A stretch of 7,430 nucleotides of DNA from an uncultured Lachnospiraceae bacterium (GCA_947175305.1 CAMWMO010000066.1:1-7430); one strand, 5' to 3'. Counted from the stretch's first letter, positions 1-6,933 are shown. Numbers and translations are program-made. Notes: a model not told the origin generated them from the letters alone.

Positions 1-603
1 GTTCATGGAATTGGCTGTATACATTCCGGAACAAGAACCGCAGGTGGGACAGGTCTTCGCCTCGAACTCCAGAAGCTCCTCGTCCGTCATAGTGCCTGCC
101 GCATGAGAGCCCACCGCCTCAAACATGGAAGAAAGGCTTCTCTTCTGTCCCTTTACATGACCCGCCAGCATGGGACCTCCCGATACAAACACGGTGGGCA
201 CGTTGATGCGGGCCGCCGCCATCAAAAGGCCCGGCACATTCTTATCACAGTTGGGCACCATCACCAGCGCATCAAACTGATGAGCAAGCGCCATACACTC
301 CGTGGAATCCGCAATCAGATCTCTGGTCACCAGCGAATATTTCATGCCGATATGCCCCATAGCGATTCCATCACAGACAGCTATCGCTGGAAATACCACA
401 GGCACGCCGCCTGCCTCCGCCACGCCCAACTTCACTGCGTCCACGATCTTGTCCAGATTCATATGTCCGGGTACGATCTCATTGTATGAGCTGACGATAC
501 CCACCATAGGCTTTTTCATTTCCTCCTGGGTAAATCCCAGGGCGTTAAACAAACTTCTGTGAGGCGCCTGCTGTACGCCCGTCTTCACGTTATCGCTTCT
601 CAT
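1..603 (-). CDS. ilvD: Dihydroxy-acid dehydratase, N-terminal 201 codons (runs off left edge)
   Basis: This enzyme dehydrates 2,3-dihydroxy-isovalerate and 2,3-dihydroxy-3-methylvalerate to the 2-keto acids that lead to valine, leucine and isoleucine; it is a cytoplasmic Fe-S enzyme. Visible family motifs are VPGHMNL (about 44-50), CDGIAMGH (77-84), NCDKNVPG (118-125) and [17 protein letters not shown] (185-201). C119 and a cysteine of the CGSC motif match the two cluster cysteines of the E. coli enzyme. The third cysteine found in [2Fe-2S] plant and mycobacterial forms appears absent near SYNEIVPG, so an oxygen-sensitive [4Fe-4S] form is inferred. The family is about 550 residues, so the C-terminal two thirds lie outside the window. 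A GGAGGAG site at 611-617 precedes two adjacent ATGs (604-606 and 601-603); the second is chosen for its spacing and typical MRSDN start, but 606 is possible. It lies 45 bp after the upstream membrane gene with no terminator between. A TG-A-GATAAT extended -10 (628-636) is a weak hint of an internal promoter. Confidence 0.96.
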   Translation of the reverse strand, partial: MRSDNVKTGVQQAPHRSLFNALGFTQEEMKKPMVGIVSSYNEIVPGHMNLDKIVDAVKLGVAEAGGVPVVFPAIAVCDGIAMGHIGMKYSLVTRDLIADSTECMALAHQFDALVMVPNCDKNVPGLLMAAARINVPTVFVSGGPMLAGHVKGQKRSLSSMFEAVGSHAAGTMTDEELLEFEAKTCPTCGSCSGMYTANSMN

Positions 604-648
604 CATTTATCTCCTCCGTTTTCAATTATTATCTCAAAAATCAAATGC

Positions 649-2298
649 TCATTTCATGTGCGCTTGATTTTCTGCAAACATGATAAACTGCCAGTTTTCA
701 TATACTTGTGTCATATCCTCATTTAGATACGCACTCTGCGCCTCCACTTCCTCTCTAGACAGATAGAATTTCCATTCTTCGGGATCTTCCCGGTAACCGT
801 AAGGCAGTCCCAAAAGCGCCTTGTCCAAAAGCACAACGTCCGCTTCCTCAATCTGCCTGGTGACTTGATCCTCCCCTCTGCCATAAAGGTAAAGCATCAA
901 ATACTCCTGATCACAGTCAGTCACCGCCACCACATCCGTCTCCTCCAGATCGATCTGTGCATAGGCGTCCCGGATCAGCTCCTCCCGCATACTGTAGGAC
1001 GAATCATCCAGACAAACAGCCCCGCAGGAAATGCCCGCAAGTCCCAGTGCCAAAACAACCACACAGCCTGCCGCGCCGCCCTTTTTCCAGACACCACAGT
1101 GTTTCTGTAAAAAATCTGCCAGTCTTTGCACCAGCCATCCAAGCAAAAGCGCCACCCACACGCCCAGAAAAGAGAATACTCTCTGATAGGGCAGCTTGCA
1201 CTGGATAAAGAGCGCCAGTGCCAGAAGCATAGCCGTCAAAATAAAATACCACTCCAGAAAAACAGGCTCCCCCCGCTTTCTGATCAGGTATCCCGCAGCC
1301 AAGAGCAGCGCCGCCGTAAGAAGAACACACCAGCCTTTTCCCAGCAATCCAAACATCGGTGCCAGCTGGGTGCCAAACAGCGTCTGCAGCCAGTGAGTTA
1401 CCTGCGCCGAAAAGTCCTGTCTGGTCATACTCTGAATATAGGGTGTATCCAGCATATAGCTGATTCCCTCCGATAATGCCCGAAAGGGCGCGTGCAGAAT
1501 GATCTTGATATGTCCTGCCGTATAAAAAGGCCCATCCGGCGTCTTGGAGAGCAGATTGGAGCCGATGGCCAGCCACAGGATCCCGTAAAGCCCCGCCGTG
1601 CAGACCGCACTCACCAGAGAAACGCCTATCAACCGGCCAAGCCGCCTGTATTCCCTCTGCAGCAGGAGCAGGAAACCGCCGATCAGGCAGATCGGCATGA
1701 CCACATACAGACTGCTGGGGATCGCCCAGAGCGCTATCACCAGAGACAGCCCGAAGCATATATAATCACACTTGTTATCTTTTTTCTCCGCTGCTAAATG
1801 ATAAAGCGTCAGGATCGCTGTCAGATAGCAGAACGTCACAAGCGCATAACCTCTGCCCTGCACCGCAAGCTGATTGACCATATACAATCCCGCAAATACA
1901 AGTACAGGAAACAGGGCAACACCCTTTGTAAAACATTTCCGGGAGATCCGATAGAGAAGGACCAGACTCCCCAGACTGCACAGATAGGATACACCACGCA
2001 GAGCAATGGGCGCACATCCAAATATTCCCAGACACGCCGAGAGCGCTGAATACCCCACATGGTTGTTGGGCAGCGGCCAATGGATCGCCGCATAGACCGG
2101 CCCTCTGCTGATAAAATAGTAGTAAGTGTACAGCTCGTCATACCAGGGCGTCAGCACAAACATTCTGTATCCGTAATAGACTGCCATGCCCAGAAACAGC
2201 AGAAGAAAAATTCCATCTTCCCAGCCTCGTTCCCGTTTTTTCCCGGTGATAAAAAAAGCTGTACCTTTTCGTTCCCGATTTTCTATGAAATAGCGCAT
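649..2298 (-). CDS. Polytopic membrane protein, probable GT-C (GT39/ArnT-like) glycosyltransferase
   Basis: The 549-residue product is an integral membrane protein with a basic N-terminus, roughly ten or more hydrophobic segments between about residues 28 and 430, and a soluble tail of about 120 residues. The first predicted outer loop carries WYDELYTYY, with an adjacent acidic pair D54-E55 at the place where GT-C enzymes keep their catalytic Asp/Glu. H80 follows in PNNHVGYSAL, and GRGYAL (148-153) resembles the RGYAL-type motif of ArnT/PMT-like proteins. GT-C enzymes move a sugar from a polyprenyl-phosphate carrier to a lipid, glycan or protein outside the membrane; the substrate here cannot be told. 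Its ATG lies 4 bp after the leuB stop. The only SD-like sequence (GGAGAG, 2313-2318) is 14 nt from the ATG, so translation is probably coupled to leuB. It sits between leuB and ilvD, an odd place for a glycosyltransferase. Membrane topology is clear; glycosyltransferase identity rests on motifs seen by eye, and it could be an uncharacterised GT-C relative without that activity. Confidence 0.72.
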   Translation of the reverse strand: MRYFIENRERKGTAFFITGKKRERGWEDGIFLLLFLGMAVYYGYRMFVLTPWYDELYTYYYFISRGPVYAAIHWPLPNNHVGYSALSACLGIFGCAPIALRGVSYLCSLGSLVLLYRISRKCFTKGVALFPVLVFAGLYMVNQLAVQGRGYALVTFCYLTAILTLYHLAAEKKDNKCDYICFGLSLVIALWAIPSSLYVVMPICLIGGFLLLLQREYRRLGRLIGVSLVSAVCTAGLYGILWLAIGSNLLSKTPDGPFYTAGHIKIILHAPFRALSEGISYMLDTPYIQSMTRQDFSAQVTHWLQTLFGTQLAPMFGLLGKGWCVLLTAALLLAAGYLIRKRGEPVFLEWYFILTAMLLALALFIQCKLPYQRVFSFLGVWVALLLGWLVQRLADFLQKHCGVWKKGGAAGCVVVLALGLAGISCGAVCLDDSSYSMREELIRDAYAQIDLEETDVVAVTDCDQEYLMLYLYGRGEDQVTRQIEEADVVLLDKALLGLPYGYREDPEEWKFYLSREEVEAQSAYLNEDMTQVYENWQFIMFAENQAHMK

Positions 2299-2302
2299 GT
2301 CT

Positions 2303-3388
2303 TTATTTGATTCTCTCCACGATCAGGTCGCCCATCCGCTTACAGCCCACCTGCTCACAACCTTCAAACATAATATCCCCTGTGCGGAAGCCGTCCTGCA
2401 GTACCTGCTTTACAGCCGCATCAATAGCGTCCGCTTCCCGATCCAGATCAAAGCTGTAACGCAGCATCATGGAGGCGGAAAGAATCGTAGCGATGGGGTT
2501 CGCAATGTCTTTGCCCGCGATATCCGGCGCAGAGCCGTGGCTGGGCTCATACAATCCAAACTTGGTATCATTTAAGGAAGCGGATGCCAGCATACCAATG
2601 GAACCGGTCACCATACTCGCCTCATCGGAGAGGATATCTCCGAACATATTCTCCGTCAGGATCACATCGAACTGGGCGGGATCCTTCACTAACTGCATAG
2701 CGCAGTTATCCACCAGCATATGCTCTAAGGTCACATCCGTATAGTCCGCCGCCACTTCCTCCACCACACTGCGCCAGAGTCTGGAAGAATCCAGCACATT
2801 GGCCTTATCCACGCTGGTCACCTTTTTCCTGCGCTTTCTGGCAATGTCGAAGCCTTTGATCGCTATTCTGCGGATTTCATTCTCATCGTAAGTCAGCGTA
2901 TCGATCGCCTTTCTCACGCCATTTTCCTCTACAGTCTTTCTCTCACCAAAATACAGGCCGCCCGTCAGCTCCCGCATGATCATCATATCAAAACCGGCCG
3001 CTGAGATTTCCTCCTTCAGAGGACAGGCTCCTGCCAGTTCCTCATATAAAACCGCAGGTCTTAAGTTCGCAAACAGATTAAGCGCCTTGCGGATGCCCAA
3101 AAGTCCTGCCTCCGGCCGCAGATTCGGCGGCAGCTTATACCAGGGCGAAGTGGTAGTATCGCCGCCGATGGATCCCATCAGCACCGCATCCGCACTCTTC
3201 GCCGTCTCCACAGCCTCCTCCGTCAGGGGCACGCCGTGCACATCAATAGACGCACCACCCATCAGAATATCCGTATACTGCATGTCGTGTCCATATTTCT
3301 CTGCCACCACATCCAGCACCTTTTTTGCCTCCGCTACGATCTCCGGGCCAATCCCGTCTCCCGGAATACAGGTTATCTTCAAATCCAT
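2303..3388 (-). CDS. leuB: 3-isopropylmalate dehydrogenase
   Basis: LeuB oxidises and decarboxylates 3-isopropylmalate with NAD+ to 2-ketoisocaproate, the third specific step of leucine synthesis in the cytoplasm. The 361-residue product has the usual family length. It shows the N-terminal [11 protein letters not shown], an [11 protein letters not shown] segment with the conserved Tyr, VDKANVL with the catalytic Lys, the isocitrate/isopropylmalate dehydrogenase signature [12 protein letters not shown], and the NAD-site segment [15 protein letters not shown]. The start at 3388 gives [12 protein letters not shown] and has GGAGG (3394-3398) five bases upstream. An in-frame ATG at 3430 would add 14 residues but lacks a ribosome binding site and family support. 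The gene is first in a minus-strand unit with the membrane glycosyltransferase-like gene and ilvD. leuA, leuC and leuD are not in the window. A sigma-A-like promoter lies at 3471-3499. No T-box or leucine-rich leader peptide was seen in the roughly 76-nt leader. Confidence 0.97.
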   Translation of the reverse strand: MDLKITCIPGDGIGPEIVAEAKKVLDVVAEKYGHDMQYTDILMGGASIDVHGVPLTEEAVETAKSADAVLMGSIGGDTTTSPWYKLPPNLRPEAGLLGIRKALNLFANLRPAVLYEELAGACPLKEEISAAGFDMMIMRELTGGLYFGERKTVEENGVRKAIDTLTYDENEIRRIAIKGFDIARKRRKKVTSVDKANVLDSSRLWRSVVEEVAADYTDVTLEHMLVDNCAMQLVKDPAQFDVILTENMFGDILSDEASMVTGSIGMLASASLNDTKFGLYEPSHGSAPDIAGKDIANPIATILSASMMLRYSFDLDREADAIDAAVKQVLQDGFRTGDIMFEGCEQVGCKRMGDLIVERIK

Positions 3389-3393
3389 ACCGT

Positions 3394-3398
3394 CCTCC
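3394..3398 (-). promoter_or_regulatory. Ribosome binding site deciding the leuB start
   Basis: The minus strand reads GGAGG, then five bases, then ATG at 3388. This supports the start at 3388 over the upstream in-frame ATGs at 3400 and 3430. The 3400 ATG overlaps the Shine-Dalgarno itself, and 3430 has none. Confidence 0.85.
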
Positions 3399-3470
3399 AT
3401 CCTGGGCTGTCTGTCAAAACCTCTGCCCATTGTACCTGAAAAGCCATAAAGTCAAAAATATCACTTATAT

Positions 3471-3499
3471 ATCATAGACTATTCCAGTCCAAATTTCAA
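3471..3499 (-). promoter_or_regulatory. Sigma-A-like promoter for leuB
   Basis: On the minus strand, TTGAAA (3494-3499) is followed by a 17-base spacer and TATGAT (3471-3476), each matching five of six consensus bases. Transcription would start near 3464, giving a leader of about 76 nt before the leuB ATG. The -35 box lies in the tail of the preceding lipoprotein terminator. No obvious operator palindrome overlaps it. The assignment is from consensus match only. Confidence 0.7.
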
Positions 3500-3532
3500 T
3501 ATAGAAAAGCCGGGCAATCTTAAGCCCGGCTT
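3499..3532 (-). terminator. Intrinsic terminator after the lipoprotein gene
   Basis: On the minus strand a perfect 9-bp GC-rich stem (AAGCCGGGC 3524-3532 with GCCCGGCTT 3507-3515) closes an 8-nt loop and runs into a short T-rich tail (TTTTCTATATT). It lies 28 bp after the lipoprotein stop codon. The U-run is short but the stem is strong. Confidence 0.82.
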
Positions 3533-3560
3533 ATTGTTAAACGATCTATATCTGTTTTTC

Positions 3561-4118
3561 TTACTCTGCTCTGAAGCTTGCCTCTGCAAGAACTGTTCCA
3601 TCCGAAGCGCAATATCTGATGCCGTAGGACACAGTTCCTTTCTCCGCACCGATCGCCTCATCCAGAACACCGGCAATTCCCGCGAAAGCCGACTCCATTG
3701 CATCCATGCCCTCACTCAGCTGTTCTGCTGCATCATCCGGCAATTCTACGGAATCCTTAAAGGTGGCTACACACATAACATCGTTTCCCTTAACCTCAAT
3801 ATCCATGTCCATCTGGTCATTTCCCTGTGCTGCCGCCTGTTCCTTGAGCTGCTGTTCCGCAGTCGGATCCTCAAACAAATACTCCTCAAGTGTCTTCTGT
3901 TCACTGCTCTCTTCCTCGGCAGGTGCTTCCTCCTCTGCAGGAGCCTCTTCCTCGGCAGGTGCTTCCTCCTCTGCGGGAGCCTCTTCCTCTACAGAAGCCT
4001 CCTCTGCCACTGCATCCGCATTCTTAGCCCCGTCATCAGAGCCACCGCAGGCTGTTGCAGACATTACAATCGTCAATAACGCTGCACAAAGTACTGTTTT
4101 CACTGTTTTTCTTTTCAT
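3561..4118 (-). CDS. Secreted lipoprotein with acidic AEEEAP repeat linker and DUF4854-like domain
   Basis: The 185-residue product starts with a lipoprotein signal peptide: MKRKTVK, a hydrophobic core, then SATAC with C24 as the likely lipidated cysteine, followed by GGSDDG. Residues about 39-70 form a low-complexity acidic linker of AEEEAP units, which would hold the C-terminal domain away from the membrane. The C-terminal part (about 76-185) begins with TLEEYL and ends with SYGIRYCASDGTVLAEASFRAE. Its layout recalls the DUF4854 domain seen in clostridial lipoproteins, but this is from memory of the family. C116 and C170 remain in the mature part and might form a disulphide. Function is unknown. 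The start at 4118 is chosen because GGAGGAG (4125-4131) lies six bases upstream and it begins the signal peptide directly; an in-frame ATG at 4166 adds 16 residues without a ribosome site. The gene is alone in its unit, with its own promoter and terminator. Confidence 0.85.
   Translation of the reverse strand: MKRKTVKTVLCAALLTIVMSATACGGSDDGAKNADAVAEEASVEEEAPAEEEAPAEEEAPAEEEAPAEEESSEQKTLEEYLFEDPTAEQQLKEQAAAQGNDQMDMDIEVKGNDVMCVATFKDSVELPDDAAEQLSEGMDAMESAFAGIAGVLDEAIGAEKGTVSYGIRYCASDGTVLAEASFRAE
3911..4000 (-). repeat. 36-bp tandem repeat encoding AEEEAP units
   Basis: Two 36-bp copies (3911-3946 and 3947-3982) differ at a single base (3939 versus 3975) and are followed by a partial, diverged third copy (3983-4000). 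Each 36-bp unit holds two related 18-bp halves that encode one AEEEAP hexapeptide each. The repeat is in frame, so gain or loss of units would only change the length of the lipoprotein linker. The near identity of the two long copies suggests recent duplication by slippage. Confidence 0.9.
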
Positions 4119-4124
4119 AACATT

Positions 4125-4131
4125 CTCCTCC
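4125..4131 (-). promoter_or_regulatory. Ribosome binding site deciding the lipoprotein start
   Basis: The minus strand reads GGAGGAG, six bases, then ATG at 4118. The ATG at 4133 overlaps this site and the ATG at 4166 has no such site, so 4118 is the likely start. Confidence 0.85.
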
Positions 4132-4172
4132 ATAAAAAACTTTTTCTGTAATATATTATTAGACAAGAGTGG

Positions 4173-4201
4173 ATTTTACATCATTTATTTCACTCTGTCA
4201 A
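4173..4201 (-). promoter_or_regulatory. Near-consensus sigma-A promoter for the lipoprotein gene
   Basis: The minus strand carries a perfect TTGACA (4196-4201), a 17-base spacer and TAAAAT (4173-4178, five of six). The start would be near 4166, leaving a leader of about 48 nt. The match suggests strong constitutive expression, but this is inferred from consensus only. The -35 box begins three bases after the U-tract of the yajC terminator. Confidence 0.8.
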
Positions 4202-4204
4202 CAG

Positions 4205-4239
4205 AAAAAAAAAGAACCATGACTGTTACGCCATGGTCC
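4205..4239 (-). terminator. Strong intrinsic terminator after yajC
   Basis: On the minus strand GGACCATG (4232-4239) pairs with CATGGTTC (4214-4221), with one G-U pair and a 10-nt loop, followed directly by nine T residues (4205-4213). It is placed 23 bp after the yajC stop and should end the peptidase-tgt-yajC transcript. Confidence 0.9.
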
Positions 4240-4262
4240 AACTGTTTCTGTCGTTTGATCCT

Positions 4263-4577
4263 TTACTCCGCATCGGCTTTCTCAATCTGCGCTACCGCAG
4301 ACTTCTGCATAGGAATACGGCAGTTTTTATTGCTGCCAAACTCTACGATGACCGTGTCGTCATTGATATCGATCACGATACCGTAAAATCCGCTGGTGGT
4401 AAGCACGCAGTCACCTACCGCCATATCTGCCAGCATGGCGGCAACCCTTTTCTGCTCCTTCTTCTGCGGACGAATCATGATAAAATACATGAACGCCACG
4501 ATAACCACAATATAGATGACCATGACCAGACCGCCGCCCGTAGCAGCCGCCGCATCAGCCGTTAATAAAAATCCCAT
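4263..4577 (-). CDS. yajC: Preprotein translocase accessory subunit YajC
   Basis: YajC is a small single-span membrane protein that associates with SecDF and the SecYEG channel in protein export. The 104-residue product has the expected size and layout: a short Ala/Gly-rich N-terminus, one hydrophobic helix (about 17-35), then the family signature FIMIRPQKKEQK (about 32-43) and a small soluble domain with VGDCVLTTSGFYGIVIDI. GGAGG (4585-4589) lies seven bases before the ATG. It follows tgt by 86 bp with no convincing terminator between, as in the widespread tgt-yajC pairing, so co-transcription is likely. secD and secF, which often follow yajC, are absent: a strong terminator and an unrelated lipoprotein gene come next. 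C57 and C86 are present but nothing suggests a special role. Confidence 0.95.
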   Translation of the reverse strand: MGFLLTADAAAATGGGLVMVIYIVVIVAFMYFIMIRPQKKEQKRVAAMLADMAVGDCVLTTSGFYGIVIDINDDTVIVEFGSNKNCRIPMQKSAVAQIEKADAE

Positions 4578-4596
4578 AATATATCCTCCGTTATTT

Positions 4597-4605
4597 ATTC
4601 TATCA
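4597..4605 (-). promoter_or_regulatory. Possible extended -10 element in front of yajC
   Basis: The minus strand reads TG-A-TAGAAT, an extended -10 with five of six core bases, but no good -35 lies at the right distance. A start here would place the yajC Shine-Dalgarno almost at the 5' end of the RNA. This makes it a weak candidate for an internal promoter within the tgt-yajC unit. Confidence 0.2.
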
Positions 4606-4663
4606 AAAATCTAATGCCTATGATACACAACTTGAAAAGGAAAAACAAGCCCCTTCCTGAAAT

Positions 4664-5788
4664 TTACGGATTCATTCCGGCAAGTTTCCGCTTCTTATAT
4701 GCCGCAAACTCCCCCTGTTCCAACGCTTCTCTTATCTCTTCCATCATAGTATTGTAGAAATACAAGTTGTGCAGCACACAAAGGCGCATACCCAACATTT
4801 CCTTCGCCTTTAACAGATGTCTGATATAGGCTCTGGAATACCGCCTGCAGGCCGGGCAATTACACCCCTCCTCTATCGGTCTTTCATCTAATTCATATTT
4901 CGCATTAAACAAATTGATCTTGCCGCGATTCGTATAAAGATGTCCATGCCGCCCGTTTCTCGTCGGATATACACAGTCAAAAAAATCCACGCCTCGTTCT
5001 ACAGCCTCCAGAATGTTAGCCGGCGTTCCTACCCCCATCAAATAAGTAGGTTTGTCCTTCGGCAGATAAGGTACCGTCTCCTCGATCACATGATACATCT
5101 GCTCATGACTCTCTCCCACGGCCAGGCCGCCCAAGGCATAACCGTCACAGTCAAGTTCTGCGATCTGCTTCGCGTGTTCGATGCGGATATCATCATAGAC
5201 CGCGCCCTGGTTGATTCCAAATAACAGCTGTTCTTTATTTATGGTCTCCTCCAGGCTATTCAACCGCTTCATCTCCTGCCTGCAGCGAACAAGCCATCTG
5301 GTAGTCCGCGCCACGGAATCCTCCACATACTTTCTTTCCGCCACACTGGAAGGACACTCATCAAAAGCCATCGCAATGGTAGATGCCAGATTGGATTGAA
5401 TCTGCATGCTCTCCTCCGGTCCCATAAATATCTTGCGGCCATCTATATGCGAATGAAAATACACGCCCTCCTCTTTGATCTTTCGCAGTCCCGCCAAAGA
5501 AAACACCTGAAATCCACCGGAATCTGTGAGAATCGGTTTGTTCCAGGACATAAACCGGTGCAGTCCGCCCATCTGTCTGATGACACGATCCCCCGGACGC
5601 ACATGCAGATGATAAGTATTAGACAGTTCTACCTGCGTTCCTATGGTTTCCAGATCTTCAGTGGACACGGCTCCCTTGATCGCTGCTACCGTCCCCACAT
5701 TCATAAAGACAGGGGTCTGTATCGTACCGTGCACTGTCGTCAATTCGGCCCGTTTCGCCCTGCCTTCCTGTTTTAAAATCTTATACAT
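4664..5788 (-). CDS. tgt: tRNA-guanine transglycosylase
   Basis: Tgt exchanges guanine-34 in the anticodon of GUN tRNAs (Tyr, His, Asn, Asp) for preQ1, which is later converted to queuosine. The 374-residue product has the normal bacterial length. Visible are LSNTYHLHVRPG (about 55-66), TDSGGFQVFSL with D89 (the general-base Asp), GGLAVGES (220-227, the base-binding loop), and DFFDCVYPTRNGRHGHL with D271 in the nucleophile position. The zinc site C309-x-C311-x2-C314 with H340 is complete. AGAGG lies five bases before the ATG. It starts 24 bp after the carboxypeptidase gene and precedes yajC, so all three are probably one unit. queA, a frequent neighbour, is absent. Some gut Clostridia, such as C. 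difficile, are known to use salvaged queuine with Tgt, and the sequence alone cannot say which base this enzyme prefers. Confidence 0.97.
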   Translation of the reverse strand: MYKILKQEGRAKRAELTTVHGTIQTPVFMNVGTVAAIKGAVSTEDLETIGTQVELSNTYHLHVRPGDRVIRQMGGLHRFMSWNKPILTDSGGFQVFSLAGLRKIKEEGVYFHSHIDGRKIFMGPEESMQIQSNLASTIAMAFDECPSSVAERKYVEDSVARTTRWLVRCRQEMKRLNSLEETINKEQLLFGINQGAVYDDIRIEHAKQIAELDCDGYALGGLAVGESHEQMYHVIEETVPYLPKDKPTYLMGVGTPANILEAVERGVDFFDCVYPTRNGRHGHLYTNRGKINLFNAKYELDERPIEEGCNCPACRRYSRAYIRHLLKAKEMLGMRLCVLHNLYFYNTMMEEIREALEQGEFAAYKKRKLAGMNP

Positions 5789-5812
5789 GCAAGCCTCTTT
5801 CTGCTAATATTT

Positions 5813-6865
5813 CTATAAATATTTATCCCAAAACTCTTCCAGACAGAGATTCTCTTCCTTCATGATCATGGCTGCCTCCCTGCCTACATAGCGGAAATGC
5901 CAGGGCTCATACTCTATTCCGGTGATGTATTCCTTTCCGGAGGGATAACGCAGTATGAAGCCATATTCACAGCTGTGCTCCTCAAGCCACATTCCTTCTG
6001 CGGTCTCGGCAAATCCCTGCAGCAATGGCAGGTAAGTATCTGAGGTAATATCAAGCGCCAGACCGACCTCATGCTCACTGCATCCCGGAATGGTGATCAC
6101 CTGAGAAGTGACCTTATAGGCATCAATATAAGACAAGCCCTGCTTCATATAATGTTTAATCCTGTCGTTAAAGTTCGACTCTTGTCTGTCAGATGTTCTG
6201 TAAGGCGATCTGATCGCCAGATGCAGACCATCCTTCTGCGCCGCCTTTGTCATGAGTAACAGATCCTCTATCACTCGCTCGTCACAACGCATACCCGAAG
6301 TAATGGTTGCCAGCGTAAAATCGTAGTCCTCCGGGATGGGATGCTGCTTATTGATCAGGACAAGCCGCCAATCAGAAGAATCAAAGGTGAGTTCCTCCCT
6401 GCTCACGGCAGGCTCTATCTCCATATCATCCGTTCCCTCATGATCATGGTCATGATTCTCCAACAGATCGTCCAGCGTATAGATCTCCACTTCTTCATCA
6501 TCATGCTCTGTTGCAAAGGTCTCCCCCTCCAGATTCAGAAGCGCCTCACTCTCAGGTGTCACAGGATCCACCGCCGCCAGCGAAATATCTGAAGTCTCCA
6601 CGATAGCGCTGTAAGTTTCCTGCGCACTGGTAAATCCTGTCCGTTCTGCAAAGACCGCAAAGGAAAAGCTGCAGCTGCTCATAAAGAAGATCGCCACAAA
6701 AGCCATACTTGCGTATCGTTTACCGTTAGTTACAAAATGTCTGCATAAATAATAGAACAAAAGCACTATCGGCAAGATCACGATACAGGGATACTTCAAC
6801 GCTTTATGTTTCTTCGCCACACCCGTAAAATATGAAATTATATTTTCGCGATATGTTTTATCCAT
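5813..6865 (-). CDS. Membrane-anchored VanY-type D-alanyl-D-alanine carboxypeptidase (peptidase M15B)
   Basis: The product is a zinc peptidase of the VanY/DacY group, which cleaves the terminal D-Ala from peptidoglycan stem peptides outside the membrane. The catalytic domain covers about residues 160-350. It shows SGMRCDERV (190-198), IRSPYRT (218-224), the zinc motif SEHEVGLALDI with H265 and D272, and EPWHFRYVG with E320 as catalytic acid and H323 as third ligand. The 350-residue protein has an unusual N-terminus: a basic tail, a hydrophobic segment at about 26-41, a short loop, a second at about 52-73, and then a very acidic linker (about 95-155) with an HDHDHE cluster (138-143). The second segment could be a signal-like helix, or both may stay as anchors. 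The ATG has GGGGA five bases upstream. It is first in a unit with tgt and yajC and has a good promoter. Linked vanA-type resistance genes are absent, so a role in normal cell-wall turnover is inferred. Confidence 0.9.
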   Translation of the reverse strand: MDKTYRENIISYFTGVAKKHKALKYPCIVILPIVLLFYYLCRHFVTNGKRYASMAFVAIFFMSSCSFSFAVFAERTGFTSAQETYSAIVETSDISLAAVDPVTPESEALLNLEGETFATEHDDEEVEIYTLDDLLENHDHDHEGTDDMEIEPAVSREELTFDSSDWRLVLINKQHPIPEDYDFTLATITSGMRCDERVIEDLLLMTKAAQKDGLHLAIRSPYRTSDRQESNFNDRIKHYMKQGLSYIDAYKVTSQVITIPGCSEHEVGLALDITSDTYLPLLQGFAETAEGMWLEEHSCEYGFILRYPSGKEYITGIEYEPWHFRYVGREAAMIMKEENLCLEEFWDKYL

Positions 6866-6905
6866 CCAAATCCCCAGTTTAGTTATTCAAATCACTCTGT
6901 CTTAT

Positions 6906-6933
6906 ATCATAACACATAAAATTTATTTGTACA
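6906..6933 (-). promoter_or_regulatory. Extended -10 promoter for the carboxypeptidase-tgt-yajC unit
   Basis: The minus strand shows TGTACA (6928-6933, four of six of the -35 consensus), a 16-base spacer, and TG-T-TATGAT (-10 core 6906-6911 with upstream TG at 6913-6914). The start would be near 6899, leaving a leader of about 34 nt. Upstream A-runs on this strand could act as an UP element. Confidence 0.6.

Noticed and set aside
103..562. Two overlapping plus-strand open frames
   Set aside because: They lie antisense to ilvD, whose minus-strand frame has clear family motifs through the same bases; no domain or ribosome site was seen.
1004..1759. 251-codon minus-strand frame inside the membrane glycosyltransferase-like gene
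   Set aside because: It is a second frame of the same strand, with no family resemblance and no ribosome site; the 549-residue frame has coherent membrane segments and GT-C motifs.
3389..3430. 14-residue N-terminal extension of LeuB from ATG 3430
   Set aside because: The ATG at 3388 has an ideal GGAGG and begins the family's normal N-terminus.
3379..3447. Possible 22-codon leader peptide overlapping the leuB start
   Set aside because: It lacks a ribosome site, has a single Leu codon, and no attenuator hairpin follows, so it does not look like a leucine attenuation leader.
3706..4386. 226-codon Ser/Ala-rich plus-strand frame
   Set aside because: It is the antisense shadow of the AEEEAP repeat and spans a terminator and a promoter.
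4606..4663. Possible terminator between tgt and yajC
   Set aside because: Only short, poorly stacked pairings such as CTTG/CAAG are present around a T-run; not enough for an intrinsic terminator.
5813..6865. Part of a vancomycin-resistance cluster
   Set aside because: The M15B peptidase resembles VanY but no vanR/S/H/A/X-like gene is adjacent; the neighbours are tgt and yajC.
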